From contig NZ_JBISBV010000004.1 of NCBI RefSeq assembly GCF_046592965.1, forward strand, positions 209,459-273,458: a stretch of 64,000 nucleotides of DNA, read 5' to 3'. How positions within the stretch are numbered: position 1 is the first letter of the stretch; the number at the start of each line of letters is the position of its first letter. A program made the translations under genes and the position numbers. The DNA is from Marivita sp046592965 (lineage in GTDB: Bacteria > Pseudomonadota > Alphaproteobacteria > Rhodobacterales > Rhodobacteraceae). Below, piece by piece: positions 54,256-63,850 of this stretch. Below the pieces are notes generated by a model. It made no database searches. It was not told where the DNA came from and worked only from the letters and a program-made list of their open reading frames with translations.

Positions 54256-55158
54256 ATGCCCGATACCGTGACGACACAGCACTCCGGACCGCTCGACCGG
54301 TTACGCGACACACTGCCGAAACTGGTGCTCGCGCCGTCAATCCTGCTGGTCGCGATCTTCGTTTACGGCTTCATTGCATTCACGATCTACCTGTCCTTCA
54401 CGGACAGCCGCATCCTGCCCTCTTTCGGGTGGGTCGGCTGGCAGAACTACACAAACCTGTTCCGCATCCGCGCCTGGGATACGGCGATAACCAACCTGGT
54501 GATCTTCAGCGGGCTCTATATCTCGATCTGCTGCATCCTCGGTCTGCTGCTGGCGATCCTGCTGGATCAGCGCATCCGGGCGGAAGGGTTCATCCGTACC
54601 ATCTATCTCTACCCGATGGCGTTGTCGTTCATCGTCACCGGCGTCGCCTGGAAATGGTTCCTGGACCCCGGCATCGGCCTCGAGGCGGTGATGCGCGGCT
54701 GGGGCTGGACGAGCTTCGAATTCAACTGGATCAAGGACAGCGACATGGCGATCTACACCATCGTCATCGCCGCCGTCTGGCAGACGAGCGGGTTCGTCAT
54801 GGCCATGTTCCTCGCCGGATTGCGGGGCATAGATGGCGAGATGCTGAAAGCCGCCCAGATCGACGGCGCGTCCACTGTCGCGCTTTATCGCCGGATCGTG
54901 ATCCCGCAACTGCGCCCGGCCTTCATGTCCGCCTTCGTCGTCCTCGCCCATATGGCGATCAAGTCCTATGACCTCGTCATCGCTTTGACGGGCGGCGGCC
55001 CCGGCACGGCGACCGAGGTGCCTGCGACCTTCATGTATTCCTACACGTTCACCCGCAACCAGATGGGGATCGGTGCCTCTTCGGCCGTCATCATGCTGAT
55101 GACGATTGCCGCCATCATCGTGCCCTATCTCTGGTCCGAACTGCGGGAGAAAAAGTGA
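54256..55158 (+). CDS. sugar ABC transporter permease, MalF-like
   Basis: A 300-residue permease with about six spans and the coupling loop KAAQIDGASTVALYRRIVIP. First spans begin after residue 20. Pairs with the MalG-like protein to form the channel of the CUT1 importer. The stop overlaps the next gene's start. Confidence 0.92.
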   Translation: MPDTVTTQHSGPLDRLRDTLPKLVLAPSILLVAIFVYGFIAFTIYLSFTDSRILPSFGWVGWQNYTNLFRIRAWDTAITNLVIFSGLYISICCILGLLLAILLDQRIRAEGFIRTIYLYPMALSFIVTGVAWKWFLDPGIGLEAVMRGWGWTSFEFNWIKDSDMAIYTIVIAAVWQTSGFVMAMFLAGLRGIDGEMLKAAQIDGASTVALYRRIVIPQLRPAFMSAFVVLAHMAIKSYDLVIALTGGGPGTATEVPATFMYSYTFTRNQMGIGASSAVIMLMTIAAIIVPYLWSELREKK

Positions 55159-56081
55159 TGGCGACAGCACCCACATCCAATGTGGTCACCGCCGATACCG
55201 GGTCGCCCGTGCCGACCGGGCGTACCTCGGTGCTGACAAAGCTGCCGCGCATCATCCTCTACCTGCTTCTGGCACTGTTCTGCATCTACTACCTGCTGCC
55301 GCTCTACGTGATGGTCATCAACTCGCTGAAGCCCCTGTCCGAGATCACCTCGGGCGGTATGATGGCAATGCCGGGCGATTGGACGACGGCGCCGTGGCGG
55401 AGTGCTTGGTCCTCCGCGCAGGTGGGCGTCCAGGCAACCGGTCTGCGCCCCTATTTCCTGAACTCGCTGATCATGGTGGTGCCCGCCGTGGCGATCACGA
55501 CAATTCTTGGCGCACTGAACGGCTATGTCCTCACCAAATGGAGCTTTCGCGGCTCGACCCTCATCTTCGGCCTGCTGCTGTTTGGCTGTTTCATCCCGTT
55601 CCAGATTGTGCTCATCCCGATGGCGCGGATGCTTGGACTGATGGGTCTCGCGGGGTCGGTGCCGGGGCTGATCTTCGTCCACATGGTCTACGGCATCGGA
55701 TTCTCGACGCTCTATTTCCGCAATTACTATGCCGCGTTTCCAACCGAACTCGTCCGGGCCGCGCAGATCGACGGTGCGGGCTTCTTCACCATCTTCTGGC
55801 GCATCCTCGTACCGTCGTCTGGGCCAATCGCGGTGGTCTGCATCATCTGGCTGTTCACCAACATCTGGAACGATTTCCTGTTCGGAGCCTCGTTCTCGGA
55901 CTTCGACAGCCAGCCGATGACGGTTGCGCTCAACAACCTCGTGCAGTCATCGACCGGTGTAAAAGAATACAACGTTCACTTTGCTGGCGCCATCATGGCG
56001 GCGCTCCCCACTCTCTTCGTCTACATCGTCGCCGGGCGCTACTTTGTCCGCGGCCTGATGGCCGGCTCCGTGAAAGGTTGA
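55158..56081 (+). CDS. sugar ABC transporter permease, MalG-like
   Basis: A 307-residue permease, spans from about residue 32 on, coupling loop RAAQIDGAGFFTIFWRILVP. The ATG at 55158 overlaps the previous stop codon by one base; a GTG at 55155 is equally possible (ribosome site GGGAG at 55144). It is followed four bases later by the ATPase gene. Confidence 0.92.
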   Translation: MATAPTSNVVTADTGSPVPTGRTSVLTKLPRIILYLLLALFCIYYLLPLYVMVINSLKPLSEITSGGMMAMPGDWTTAPWRSAWSSAQVGVQATGLRPYFLNSLIMVVPAVAITTILGALNGYVLTKWSFRGSTLIFGLLLFGCFIPFQIVLIPMARMLGLMGLAGSVPGLIFVHMVYGIGFSTLYFRNYYAAFPTELVRAAQIDGAGFFTIFWRILVPSSGPIAVVCIIWLFTNIWNDFLFGASFSDFDSQPMTVALNNLVQSSTGVKEYNVHFAGAIMAALPTLFVYIVAGRYFVRGLMAGSVKG

Positions 56082-56085
56082 TCGA

Positions 56086-57195
56086 ATGGGCTTTCTCGAA
56101 ATCAAGAACGTGACCAAGTCCTACGGCTCCGTGAGGGTTCTCCACGAGACCAACATCTCGATTGAAGAGGGAGAGTTCCTCGTGCTCGTCGGCCCGTCCG
56201 GCTGCGGCAAGTCGACATTGCTGAACATGATCGCGGGGCTGGAGGGCATCACCTCGGGGGATATCGCGATCAAGGGCCGCAGCATGATCGGCGTGAAGCC
56301 CGCAGACCGCAACATCGCGATGGTGTTCCAGAGCTACGCGCTTTACCCGAACATGACCGTGCGCGGCAACATCAGCTTCGGGATGGAGATGCACGGCATC
56401 GCCAAACCCGAACGCGAGCGCAAGATCGACGCTGTCGCCGACCTGCTGCAAATCCGTCCGCTGCTCGACCGCAAGCCCGGCCAGTTGTCCGGTGGTCAGC
56501 GCCAGCGTGTCGCCATGGGCCGGGCGCTGACGCGCGACCCGGACGTGTTCCTGTTTGATGAGCCCCTTTCGAACCTCGACGCCAAGCTGCGCGTCGACAT
56601 GCGCACCGAGATCAAGAAACTGCACCGGAAACTCGGCACGACCATCGTCTACGTCACCCATGACCAGATCGAAGCGCTGACCCTGTCGACGCGGATCGCC
56701 GTCATGTATGGCGGTTACGTCCAGCAACTCGGGACGCCCAAGGAAATCTATGACAACCCGGCGAACATGTTTGTCGCGGGTTTCATGGGATCGCCGTCGA
56801 TGAACCTCTTTCCCGCCCGCCTGGCCACCTCGAACGGCGTGCCCGCAGCCGATATCGCTCTTTCGGACGGAACCACGGTGCAGGTGCCTTTCGCGCCTGG
56901 CCGTGCGCCGCAGGGCGACGGGCGTGATATCGTTCTGGGTATCCGCCCCGAAGCGATCACCGACCGCGATGGTGCGGATCGCAATTCGGACGCGATCCAT
57001 GTGATCGAGGCTCCGGTCGAGATCACCGAACCTGCCGGGTCGGACACCTTTGTCGTCACGAACATGGGCGGCAAGGACGTGACGGGCCGCTTCCGGGCCG
57101 ACGTCTCGGTGACCGCCGGAGACAGGTTTCCCTTCGCACTGAACATGGACAAGGCCGTCGTGTTCGATCCGAAGACCGAAGAACGCATCGCCTGA
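56086..57195 (+). CDS. sugar ABC transporter ATP-binding protein, UgpC/MsmK/MalK-like
   Basis: A 369-residue ATPase: Walker A GPSGCGKST, Q-loop MVFQSYALYPNMTV, signature LSGGQRQRVAMGRA, Walker B DVFLFDEPLSNLD, then a C-terminal OB-fold regulatory domain (about 240-369). Energises the CUT1 importer. This is the last transporter gene; four bases separate it from the first GMC gene, so uptake and oxidation are one transcription unit. Confidence 0.94.
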   Translation: MGFLEIKNVTKSYGSVRVLHETNISIEEGEFLVLVGPSGCGKSTLLNMIAGLEGITSGDIAIKGRSMIGVKPADRNIAMVFQSYALYPNMTVRGNISFGMEMHGIAKPERERKIDAVADLLQIRPLLDRKPGQLSGGQRQRVAMGRALTRDPDVFLFDEPLSNLDAKLRVDMRTEIKKLHRKLGTTIVYVTHDQIEALTLSTRIAVMYGGYVQQLGTPKEIYDNPANMFVAGFMGSPSMNLFPARLATSNGVPAADIALSDGTTVQVPFAPGRAPQGDGRDIVLGIRPEAITDRDGADRNSDAIHVIEAPVEITEPAGSDTFVVTNMGGKDVTGRFRADVSVTAGDRFPFALNMDKAVVFDPKTEERIA

Positions 57196-57199
57196 CACC

Positions 57200-58681
57200 A
57201 TGACCACGTCGCCCGACATCGTCATCATCGGCAGCGGGATGGGTGGCGCCACGCTTGCCGCGGGCCTCGCTCCGACCGGCGCGCGCATCGTCATTCTTGA
57301 ACGGGGGCACCAGATTCCCGACGATGCACCGTCACGCGATCCATACCGGGTCTATGCCAACAGCGCGTTCCGCTCGGACGAGACCTGGCTGAACGAGACC
57401 GGCCAGCCGTTCACCCCGGGCAATTATTACAATGTCGGCGGAAACTCTAAGCTCTACGGCGCCGTGCTGTTGCGTTACCGCGCCGAAGATTTCGCCGCCC
57501 TGGAACATTTCGACGGCGTCTCGCCCGCGTGGCCTTTCCCCTATGAAGAGCTTGCCCCGTGGTATGAGCGGGCCGAGGTCCTTTACAACGTGCGCGGTGA
57601 TGCGACCTCCGACCCGACCGAGCCGCCGCACGCGTCACCCTACCCGTTCCCTCCAATCCCTGACGAACCGTCGATCGCCAGTGTACGGGCAAGACTGGAG
57701 AAGGCGGGCGTGCGGCCGTTCAGCCTGCCCCTCGGTGTCGATATCGACCGTTGGCTGTCCCACGGCGCGACCGGCTGGGACGGCTATCCCGATCTACGCC
57801 ACGGCAAGATGGACGCAGAAACCTGCGGATTGGCCGAAGCACTGGCCCATGACAACGTTACCCTTGTCACGGGCGCGGAGGTTACGGCGCTGAAGGTGGG
57901 TCCGGACAATCGCCGCATCGGCGAAGTCGTGTACCTCAAGAACGGCGAAGAGCTGCGCCTGACGCCGAAGATCGTTGCCGTCTGCGCGGGCGCGGTGCAG
58001 TCGGCGGCGCTGCTGCTGCGCTCCGGCGTTGCCAACAGCAACGACCAGGTCGGGCGCTGTTTCATGAACCACAATGCCAGTGCGGTGATTGCAATCGATC
58101 CGCGCTTCCGCAACACGTCCGTCTATCAAAAGACCTTCGGCATCAACGATTGGTATCTCGCCTCCGAAGACGGAAAACCATTGGGAAACATACAATTGCT
58201 GGGTCGGGTAACGCCTGAGATTCTCAAGATTCAGGTGCCCACCCTGCCGCGACCGGCGGCACGCTGGATGTCGAACCACGCGGTCGATCTCTACGTGATA
58301 TCCGAGGATTTGCCCGACCCCGAAAGCCGCGTTTGCCTGGACGGAAACAGCGTCCAGCTTCTCTGGCGGCGCAGCAACATGACAGCGCACCGGAAACTGG
58401 TCGCCAAAACGAAAGAGACCCTCCGCTCCGCAGGCTTTCCGCTGACATTATCGCGCCTTTTCGACGGGCGCGTGCCTTCCCATCAATGCGGCACACTGCG
58501 CCTTGGCGACGATCCCGCACTCTCTGTCGTGGACCCGGACTGCCGGTCTTGGGACCATCCGAACCTCTTCATTGCCGATGCGGGCGTCCTGGCCACCTCT
58601 GCGGCGGTAAACCCCGCGCTGACCGTCGCGGCGCTGGCTCTGCGGACCGCAAAGATCATCGAGCGCGAGGTCGCAACATGA
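57200..58681 (+). CDS. GMC family FAD oxidoreductase 1
   Basis: A 493-residue flavoprotein with the Rossmann motif IVIIGSGMGGATLAAGLAP at the N-terminus and a C-terminal GMC domain carrying the catalytic histidine and asparagine in SHQCGTLRLGDDPA and AVNPALTVAALAL. It oxidises an alcohol, possibly a ring hydroxyl of a sugar as in glucoside 3-dehydrogenase or glucose dehydrogenase relatives. No Tat signal is visible, so it is probably cytoplasmic. Unlike the next gene, it lacks the long choline-dehydrogenase-type signature. Confidence 0.88.
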   Translation: MTTSPDIVIIGSGMGGATLAAGLAPTGARIVILERGHQIPDDAPSRDPYRVYANSAFRSDETWLNETGQPFTPGNYYNVGGNSKLYGAVLLRYRAEDFAALEHFDGVSPAWPFPYEELAPWYERAEVLYNVRGDATSDPTEPPHASPYPFPPIPDEPSIASVRARLEKAGVRPFSLPLGVDIDRWLSHGATGWDGYPDLRHGKMDAETCGLAEALAHDNVTLVTGAEVTALKVGPDNRRIGEVVYLKNGEELRLTPKIVAVCAGAVQSAALLLRSGVANSNDQVGRCFMNHNASAVIAIDPRFRNTSVYQKTFGINDWYLASEDGKPLGNIQLLGRVTPEILKIQVPTLPRPAARWMSNHAVDLYVISEDLPDPESRVCLDGNSVQLLWRRSNMTAHRKLVAKTKETLRSAGFPLTLSRLFDGRVPSHQCGTLRLGDDPALSVVDPDCRSWDHPNLFIADAGVLATSAAVNPALTVAALALRTAKIIEREVAT

Positions 58682-58709
58682 CGCTGCAAGAGGGACAGGG
58701 GCCGTTCCA

Positions 58710-60311
58710 ATGACCCGAGGCCCTGATTTCATCATTATCGGCGGTGGCAGTGCCGGATGCGTGGTGGCCGCCCGCCTGTCCGAAGATCCGGACACGAATG
58801 TTCTTCTGCTCGAGGCAGGGGGCGGTGACTGGAACCCGTTCTTCCATGTGCCGGCGGGCTTTGCGAAGATGACCAAGGGGATGGCGAGCTGGGGATGGGA
58901 AACGGTTCCGCAGCGCCACATGAAGGACCGGGTTTTCAACTATACCCAGGGCAAGGTTATCGGCGGCGGCTCGGCGATAAATGCGCAGATCTATACACGC
59001 GGCAACCCGCTCGACTATGACGATTGGCGCCAGCGCGGTTGTGTTGGCTGGGGCTATGACGATGTCTTGCCGTATTTCCGCAAGTCCGAGGACAACGACA
59101 CGTTCGAAAACCGCTTCCACGGCAAGGGAGGGCCCTTGGGCGTGTCGCAACCGCGTGCGCCGCTGCCGATCTGCGAGGCCTATTTCGAGGCCGCCGCCGC
59201 CCTCGGCATCCCGAAAAATCCTGACATCAACGGCGAAACCCAGGACGGCGTCTGTTATTACCAGTTGACGCAGCGAAACGCGCGGCGGTCTTCCGCCGCG
59301 ATGGCCTATCTGGCTCCGAACCGGCACCGCAAGAACCTGTCGGTGCGCACGCGAGCGCAGGTGAAACGTATCGTGGTCGGCAATGGCCGCGCGACCGGCG
59401 TGGAACTGGTCGATGGCACGATCCTGACCGCCGAACGGGAGGTCATCTTGTCATCCGGCGCGATCGGCTCGCCGCGCGTGTTACAGTTGTCCGGGATCGG
59501 TCCCGCCGATCACCTGCACAGCCTTGGCGTTCCGGTCGTTCTTGATCAGCCGCAGGTCGGCGCAAACCTCCAGGATCATCTCGATCTCTATTGCATCTGC
59601 GAGGTGTCGGGCCCGCACACATATGACCGGTTCGCCAAGCTGCATCTGTCTGCACTCGCCGGTCTGCAGTACCTTCTGACGCGCCGCGGCCCTGTCGCAT
59701 CGAGTCTTTTCGAGACCGGGGGATTCTGGTACGCGGATCCCGACGCGCGATCACCCGATCTTCAGTTTCACCTCGGTCTCGGGACCGGCATCGAGAAAGG
59801 CGTGAAGACGATGCCCGATGGCGGTGTCACGCTGAATTCCTGCTATCTGCGGCCCCGATCCCGTGGCACCGTGCGCCTGAGGAGCCGCGATCCGGGAGAG
59901 GCTCCGCTGATCGATCCGAACTACCTTTCAGACCCCAGGGATCGGGAAATGTCGATCCGGGGTCTGAAGCTGACGCAGGAAATCCTCGGTGAAAAGGCGC
60001 TTGCACCTTTCATCCGGCGCGAACAGCTACCCGGCCCCGGTGTAAGAACGGACGCGGAGTATTTCGATTTCGTTTGCGAACATTCCAAGACATCTCACCA
60101 TTGCACGGGCACCTGCCGCATGGGCCCGGGCGAGGAGGCGGTCGTCGACGTAAGGTTGCGGTTGAACGGCATAGACGGGCTGCGCATCGTCGACAATTCG
60201 ATCATGCCGACTGTCATTTCGTCCAACACCAATGCCGCGGCGATCATGATCGGTGAAAAGGCGGCCGACATGATCAAGGCCGATAACGGTCTGTCAGGAG
60301 CTTCCTCGTGA
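58710..60311 (+). CDS. GMC family FAD oxidoreductase 2, choline/alcohol dehydrogenase-like
   Basis: A 533-residue flavoprotein: FIIIGGGSAGCVVAARLSED (FAD), GKVIGGGSAINAQIYTRGNP (GMC signature 1), SSGAIGSPRVLQLSGIGP (signature 2), and the C-terminal active site SHHCTGTCRMG with SSNTNAAAIMIGEKAADMI. Choline-dehydrogenase-like GMCs oxidise primary alcohols to aldehydes; the adjacent aldehyde dehydrogenase could take the product. The active-site stretch reads HHCTGTCRMG where relatives usually have H(P)CGTCRMG, an extra residue. AGGGACAGGGG precedes ATG 58710. Confidence 0.9.
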   Translation: MTRGPDFIIIGGGSAGCVVAARLSEDPDTNVLLLEAGGGDWNPFFHVPAGFAKMTKGMASWGWETVPQRHMKDRVFNYTQGKVIGGGSAINAQIYTRGNPLDYDDWRQRGCVGWGYDDVLPYFRKSEDNDTFENRFHGKGGPLGVSQPRAPLPICEAYFEAAAALGIPKNPDINGETQDGVCYYQLTQRNARRSSAAMAYLAPNRHRKNLSVRTRAQVKRIVVGNGRATGVELVDGTILTAEREVILSSGAIGSPRVLQLSGIGPADHLHSLGVPVVLDQPQVGANLQDHLDLYCICEVSGPHTYDRFAKLHLSALAGLQYLLTRRGPVASSLFETGGFWYADPDARSPDLQFHLGLGTGIEKGVKTMPDGGVTLNSCYLRPRSRGTVRLRSRDPGEAPLIDPNYLSDPRDREMSIRGLKLTQEILGEKALAPFIRREQLPGPGVRTDAEYFDFVCEHSKTSHHCTGTCRMGPGEEAVVDVRLRLNGIDGLRIVDNSIMPTVISSNTNAAAIMIGEKAADMIKADNGLSGASS

Positions 60312-60402
60312 TCTGCCGATGCGCCCCACTCCGTTTCCGTGCCGCGCCCGAACGTGCGGAGACAACCCGCGCGATTTCGACCGTTACCGAGAGCGCCGCG
60401 AG

Positions 60403-61425
60403 ATGCTGACGAAAAGACCGACCATCATAGATGTCGCACGGCACGCCGGCGTTTCGAAATCGACGGTGTCTCTGGTCTTGCAGAACTCGCCCTTGGTGAA
60501 GACATCGACGAAACGCCATGTCGAAGCCTCCATGGCGGCCCTGAACTATGTCTACAACCGCTCCGCCGCCAAGTTGCGCAGCGCGGGCACGGAACTGGTC
60601 GGCCTGGTGATCAATGACCTGAGAAACCCGTTTTTCACGGAATTCGCAGCAAGCGCGCAGATGGCGTTCGCCCGCAAGGGCTTTGCGACCGTCATCGCCA
60701 ACACGGATGAAGATAGCGGGGTTCAGGCCAAGGTCATCGAATCCATGATCGAACATGGCGTGTCGGCAATTCTGGTTTCACCGGCTTACGGAGAACGCGA
60801 CGCGTTGCACCAGATCGAGCGCGCCGGGGTGCCGGCGCTTCAGGTCTTGCGAAAAGTCGATTTCCGGACTGACCTCTTTCCCTTTGCCTCGCTCGATTAT
60901 GAAACCGGCGGCACTCTTGCGACACGGCATCTTATTGACCTCTCGGCCCGAAACATCGCCTTCGTCGGTGGGCTCGCGGACCGCAAGATCACGCTCGAGC
61001 GGATGACAGGCTACGAAGCCGTCTTGGCCAATGCAAGCAGGCAGGCGTTGCATTTTCCGGGCCGTCCGTCTCGTGCGTTCGGGCGGGAGATGGCCCTCGC
61101 GTTCGCGGACAGACACCCGGACATCGACGCGGCGGTGTGTTTCAGCGACCTCGTGGCGCTCGGAATGCACGCGGGTTTTGCCGAAGCCGGTGTCACGCTC
61201 GGTAGGGATTTTCGCCTTGTCGGGTTCGACGACATCGAAGAGGCATCGCTCGTCTACCCCGCCCTCAGTTCCGTCCGATGCAATATCGCTGAATTCGGGG
61301 AGCAGGCGGCGGAAACGATGCTCGCGTGGATTGTCGATGGTATCCGGCCACCCGAGGAAAAGCGATCCCCGGTCCAACTGGTCGCCCGGCAATCGAGCAC
61401 AGGTAAACCGGTGATTAGACCATGA
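60403..61425 (+). CDS. LacI family transcriptional regulator
   Basis: A 340-residue regulator with a LacI helix-turn-helix (RPTIIDVARHAGVSKSTVSL, residues 4-23), hinge region RSAAKLRSAGTELVGLVIND, and a sugar-binding-protein-like ligand domain (about 60-335). It most likely represses the cluster until its inducer binds. I chose ATG 60403 because it gives a normal LacI N-terminus; the frame is open back to 60319. A fitting operator candidate lies at 47962-47973. Confidence 0.92.
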   Translation: MLTKRPTIIDVARHAGVSKSTVSLVLQNSPLVKTSTKRHVEASMAALNYVYNRSAAKLRSAGTELVGLVINDLRNPFFTEFAASAQMAFARKGFATVIANTDEDSGVQAKVIESMIEHGVSAILVSPAYGERDALHQIERAGVPALQVLRKVDFRTDLFPFASLDYETGGTLATRHLIDLSARNIAFVGGLADRKITLERMTGYEAVLANASRQALHFPGRPSRAFGREMALAFADRHPDIDAAVCFSDLVALGMHAGFAEAGVTLGRDFRLVGFDDIEEASLVYPALSSVRCNIAEFGEQAAETMLAWIVDGIRPPEEKRSPVQLVARQSSTGKPVIRP

Positions 61426-61498
61426 ACTGCATTCGCAATTGTGCCTTCCCGATCGGCTGTCATGTCGGAACAGGGACTCTCGGAAAGGGGTTGATCCG

Positions 61499-63589
61499 GT
61501 GACCATAGATGTGCCGCAGAATATCCTCGACGCACTGACCGATGTCGAGATGCCACGGCTTCCCGCCGAAGAAACGGCGACCGACGCGCTCGACATCGCA
61601 GGTTATGACGTCCCGCTTTACCGAAGTGGGTGCGTCGTGGTTGGAAGCGGTGCCGCAGGTCTGCGCGCCGCCGTCGAACTGAAGCGGCGCGGCGGCGAGG
61701 TTTGCATCGTCAGCCAGAGCGCCTGGGGGGGCACCTCGGCCTGTTCTGGCTCTGACAAGCAGACCCTTCACATCGCGAACACAGCTGACCAGGGCGATGA
61801 TTACACCGAGATGGCTCGCGACATCCGCTCCGGCGGCGCCATGGACGAAGACACCGCCTATGTGGAAGCTGTCGGCTCCTCCCGCGCGATGGCGTCGCTG
61901 CAATTCATGGGATTGCCTTTGCCGCAGAACGCGCATGGCGCGACGCTGCGTTATCAGACCGACCATGACGAGGTTGGCCGCGCCACGAGCTGCGGCCCGC
62001 GCACCTCCCGCCTGATGGTCAAGGTTCTGGCTGAGGAAGCGTTTCGCCTCGGTGTCCCGTTCTTCAATCAGACCACCGCCATCGACATCCTCTTGCAGGA
62101 AGAGGGAGACGACCGTCAGGTCTGCGGACTGCTGACGGTCCGCGCCCGGGATCGCACCGACGACAATCCGCTGGGTCTTGCCGTGTTTCAGTCACCGGTC
62201 GTCGTCCTGGCCGCGGGTGGACCGGGAGAACTCTACCGCGACAGCGTCTTTCCCAACGGCTGTTTCGGGTCGCTCGGCCTGGCGATTGACGCCGGGCTGG
62301 ACCTCGTCAACCTCACCGAAAGCCAGTTCGGGATCGGCACGAGGCGCGAGGGCTTCCCCTGGAACCTGTCCGGCACCTATGTCCAGTGCATTCCGCATGT
62401 CTATTCCGTCGATGCATCGGGCGAGGAGCATCATTTCCTCGCCCGCTATTACCGCACCACGCAGGAGATGGCGTCGAATATCTTCCGCAAGGGGTATCAA
62501 TGGCCGTTCCACGCGACACGGATGCTGGATTTCGGGTCGAGCCTGCTTGACCTGGCGGTGTTCCGCGAGAGCGAAGGCGGGCGCAGTGTCCATCTCGATT
62601 TCAATCGCAACCCGCTGCCCGTTCCCGGCGACCTGCCGTTCAGCCTGGACCGGCTCGACGATGACGTGCGCGCCTATCTCGACGCCGCCGGGGCCGGTCA
62701 CGACCTGCCGATCCAGCGCTTGCGCCATATGAACCCACTCGCGATCGAACTCTACCGACGCTACAAGATCGACATCGCCGAAGCGCCCCTCGAATTTGCC
62801 GTCAACAACCAACATATGAACGGCGGCATCTCGGTCGATACCTGGGGGCGAAGCAATGTGCGCGGGTGTTACGCTGTGGGAGAGGCCGCCGGAACGCATG
62901 GCGTCACCCGCCCCGGAGGCGCCGCATTGAACGCAGGCCAGGTGTTCGGAACGCGCGTCGGCGAACATATCGCCGCGAGTCGCCGGGCGCATGAACCGCA
63001 AGCGACGGATGTGAGCGCACAAGCGCGTAAGAGCGCTGAAACCGCGCTTAACATTCTGCGACCGGGGAGTTCACTGAGTGCCAAGAACATCCGCGCCAGC
63101 GTGCAGGCCCGCATGAGTGAAAAGGCCGGGATCATCTGCAACGCGGAAGATGTCGCGACAGCCCTAGTTGAAGCGCGCGCTCTCAATGCCGCGATCCGGT
63201 CTGAGGGCATAACCTATGACCGGCCTTCCGAAATTTCCCGCGTCCTGCAATGGCGCCACATGGCCCTCGCGTCCGAGGCGGTGTTGACGGCGCTCGATCA
63301 TTTCATCAGATCCGGCGGCGGCAGCCGCGGTGCCCGCGCGATTTGCGATGCGCAAGGACAGGGATTACCATGGACAATCGACGGTCCCTTGCCCGACTAC
63401 CGCTTCCGCACGGAAAGTGTCGACCAGAAAGTCGAACAGATCGTGGTCAGCAGGTCCGAAGACGGTTTCACAATCAGAGTACGGAAAAACCGGGCCTTCG
63501 ACGAACGCGCCCGTTCGTTCTTCGAACGTGACTGGCCTGACTGGCTCTCCGGGTACATCTTTGACATCAACCAGCGCAATGGCGGCTAG
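61499..63589 (+). CDS. FAD-dependent fumarate reductase / aspartate oxidase-like flavoprotein
   Basis: A 696-residue flavoprotein of the succinate dehydrogenase/fumarate reductase/L-aspartate oxidase superfamily. FAD motif VVVGSGAAGLRAAVELKRRG near residue 43, GGTSACSGSDKQTLHI, and the C-terminal NGGISVDTWGRSNVRGCYAV plus GEAAGTHGVTRPGGAALNAG. There is a helical C-terminal domain like that of aspartate oxidase. It could reduce or introduce a C=C bond or dehydrogenate an amine. GTG start at 61499 with AAAGGGG upstream; an ORF reading from TTG 61439 has no support. Last gene of the cluster. Confidence 0.85.
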   Translation: MTIDVPQNILDALTDVEMPRLPAEETATDALDIAGYDVPLYRSGCVVVGSGAAGLRAAVELKRRGGEVCIVSQSAWGGTSACSGSDKQTLHIANTADQGDDYTEMARDIRSGGAMDEDTAYVEAVGSSRAMASLQFMGLPLPQNAHGATLRYQTDHDEVGRATSCGPRTSRLMVKVLAEEAFRLGVPFFNQTTAIDILLQEEGDDRQVCGLLTVRARDRTDDNPLGLAVFQSPVVVLAAGGPGELYRDSVFPNGCFGSLGLAIDAGLDLVNLTESQFGIGTRREGFPWNLSGTYVQCIPHVYSVDASGEEHHFLARYYRTTQEMASNIFRKGYQWPFHATRMLDFGSSLLDLAVFRESEGGRSVHLDFNRNPLPVPGDLPFSLDRLDDDVRAYLDAAGAGHDLPIQRLRHMNPLAIELYRRYKIDIAEAPLEFAVNNQHMNGGISVDTWGRSNVRGCYAVGEAAGTHGVTRPGGAALNAGQVFGTRVGEHIAASRRAHEPQATDVSAQARKSAETALNILRPGSSLSAKNIRASVQARMSEKAGIICNAEDVATALVEARALNAAIRSEGITYDRPSEISRVLQWRHMALASEAVLTALDHFIRSGGGSRGARAICDAQGQGLPWTIDGPLPDYRFRTESVDQKVEQIVVSRSEDGFTIRVRKNRAFDERARSFFERDWPDWLSGYIFDINQRNGG

Positions 63590-63679
63590 TGCTGAGGCTT
63601 TGGACATCGCGCCGCCATCGGCGGGGCTGGCCGCGGGAGGGCGCAGCAGATAAACTCGGCACACGGAGGGCACAAAAGC

Positions 63680-63709
63680 AAAAAACCTCCGCGGTCGCAC
63701 CAGCGGAGG
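63680..63709 (-). terminator. terminator of the rrn / tRNA-fMet unit
   Basis: On the minus strand a 7-bp stem CCTCCGC / GCGGAGG with a 10-base loop followed by six T residues (63680-63685). It lies 16 bases downstream of the tRNA 3' end, ending the ribosomal transcript. Confidence 0.9.
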
Positions 63710-63724
63710 CATCATAGCATAAGT

Positions 63725-63801
<77 letters not shown>

Positions 63802-63850
63802 ACAGTAACCATCGTATTAGAGAGACACGTTATTCAAGATGTTTGCTCGG

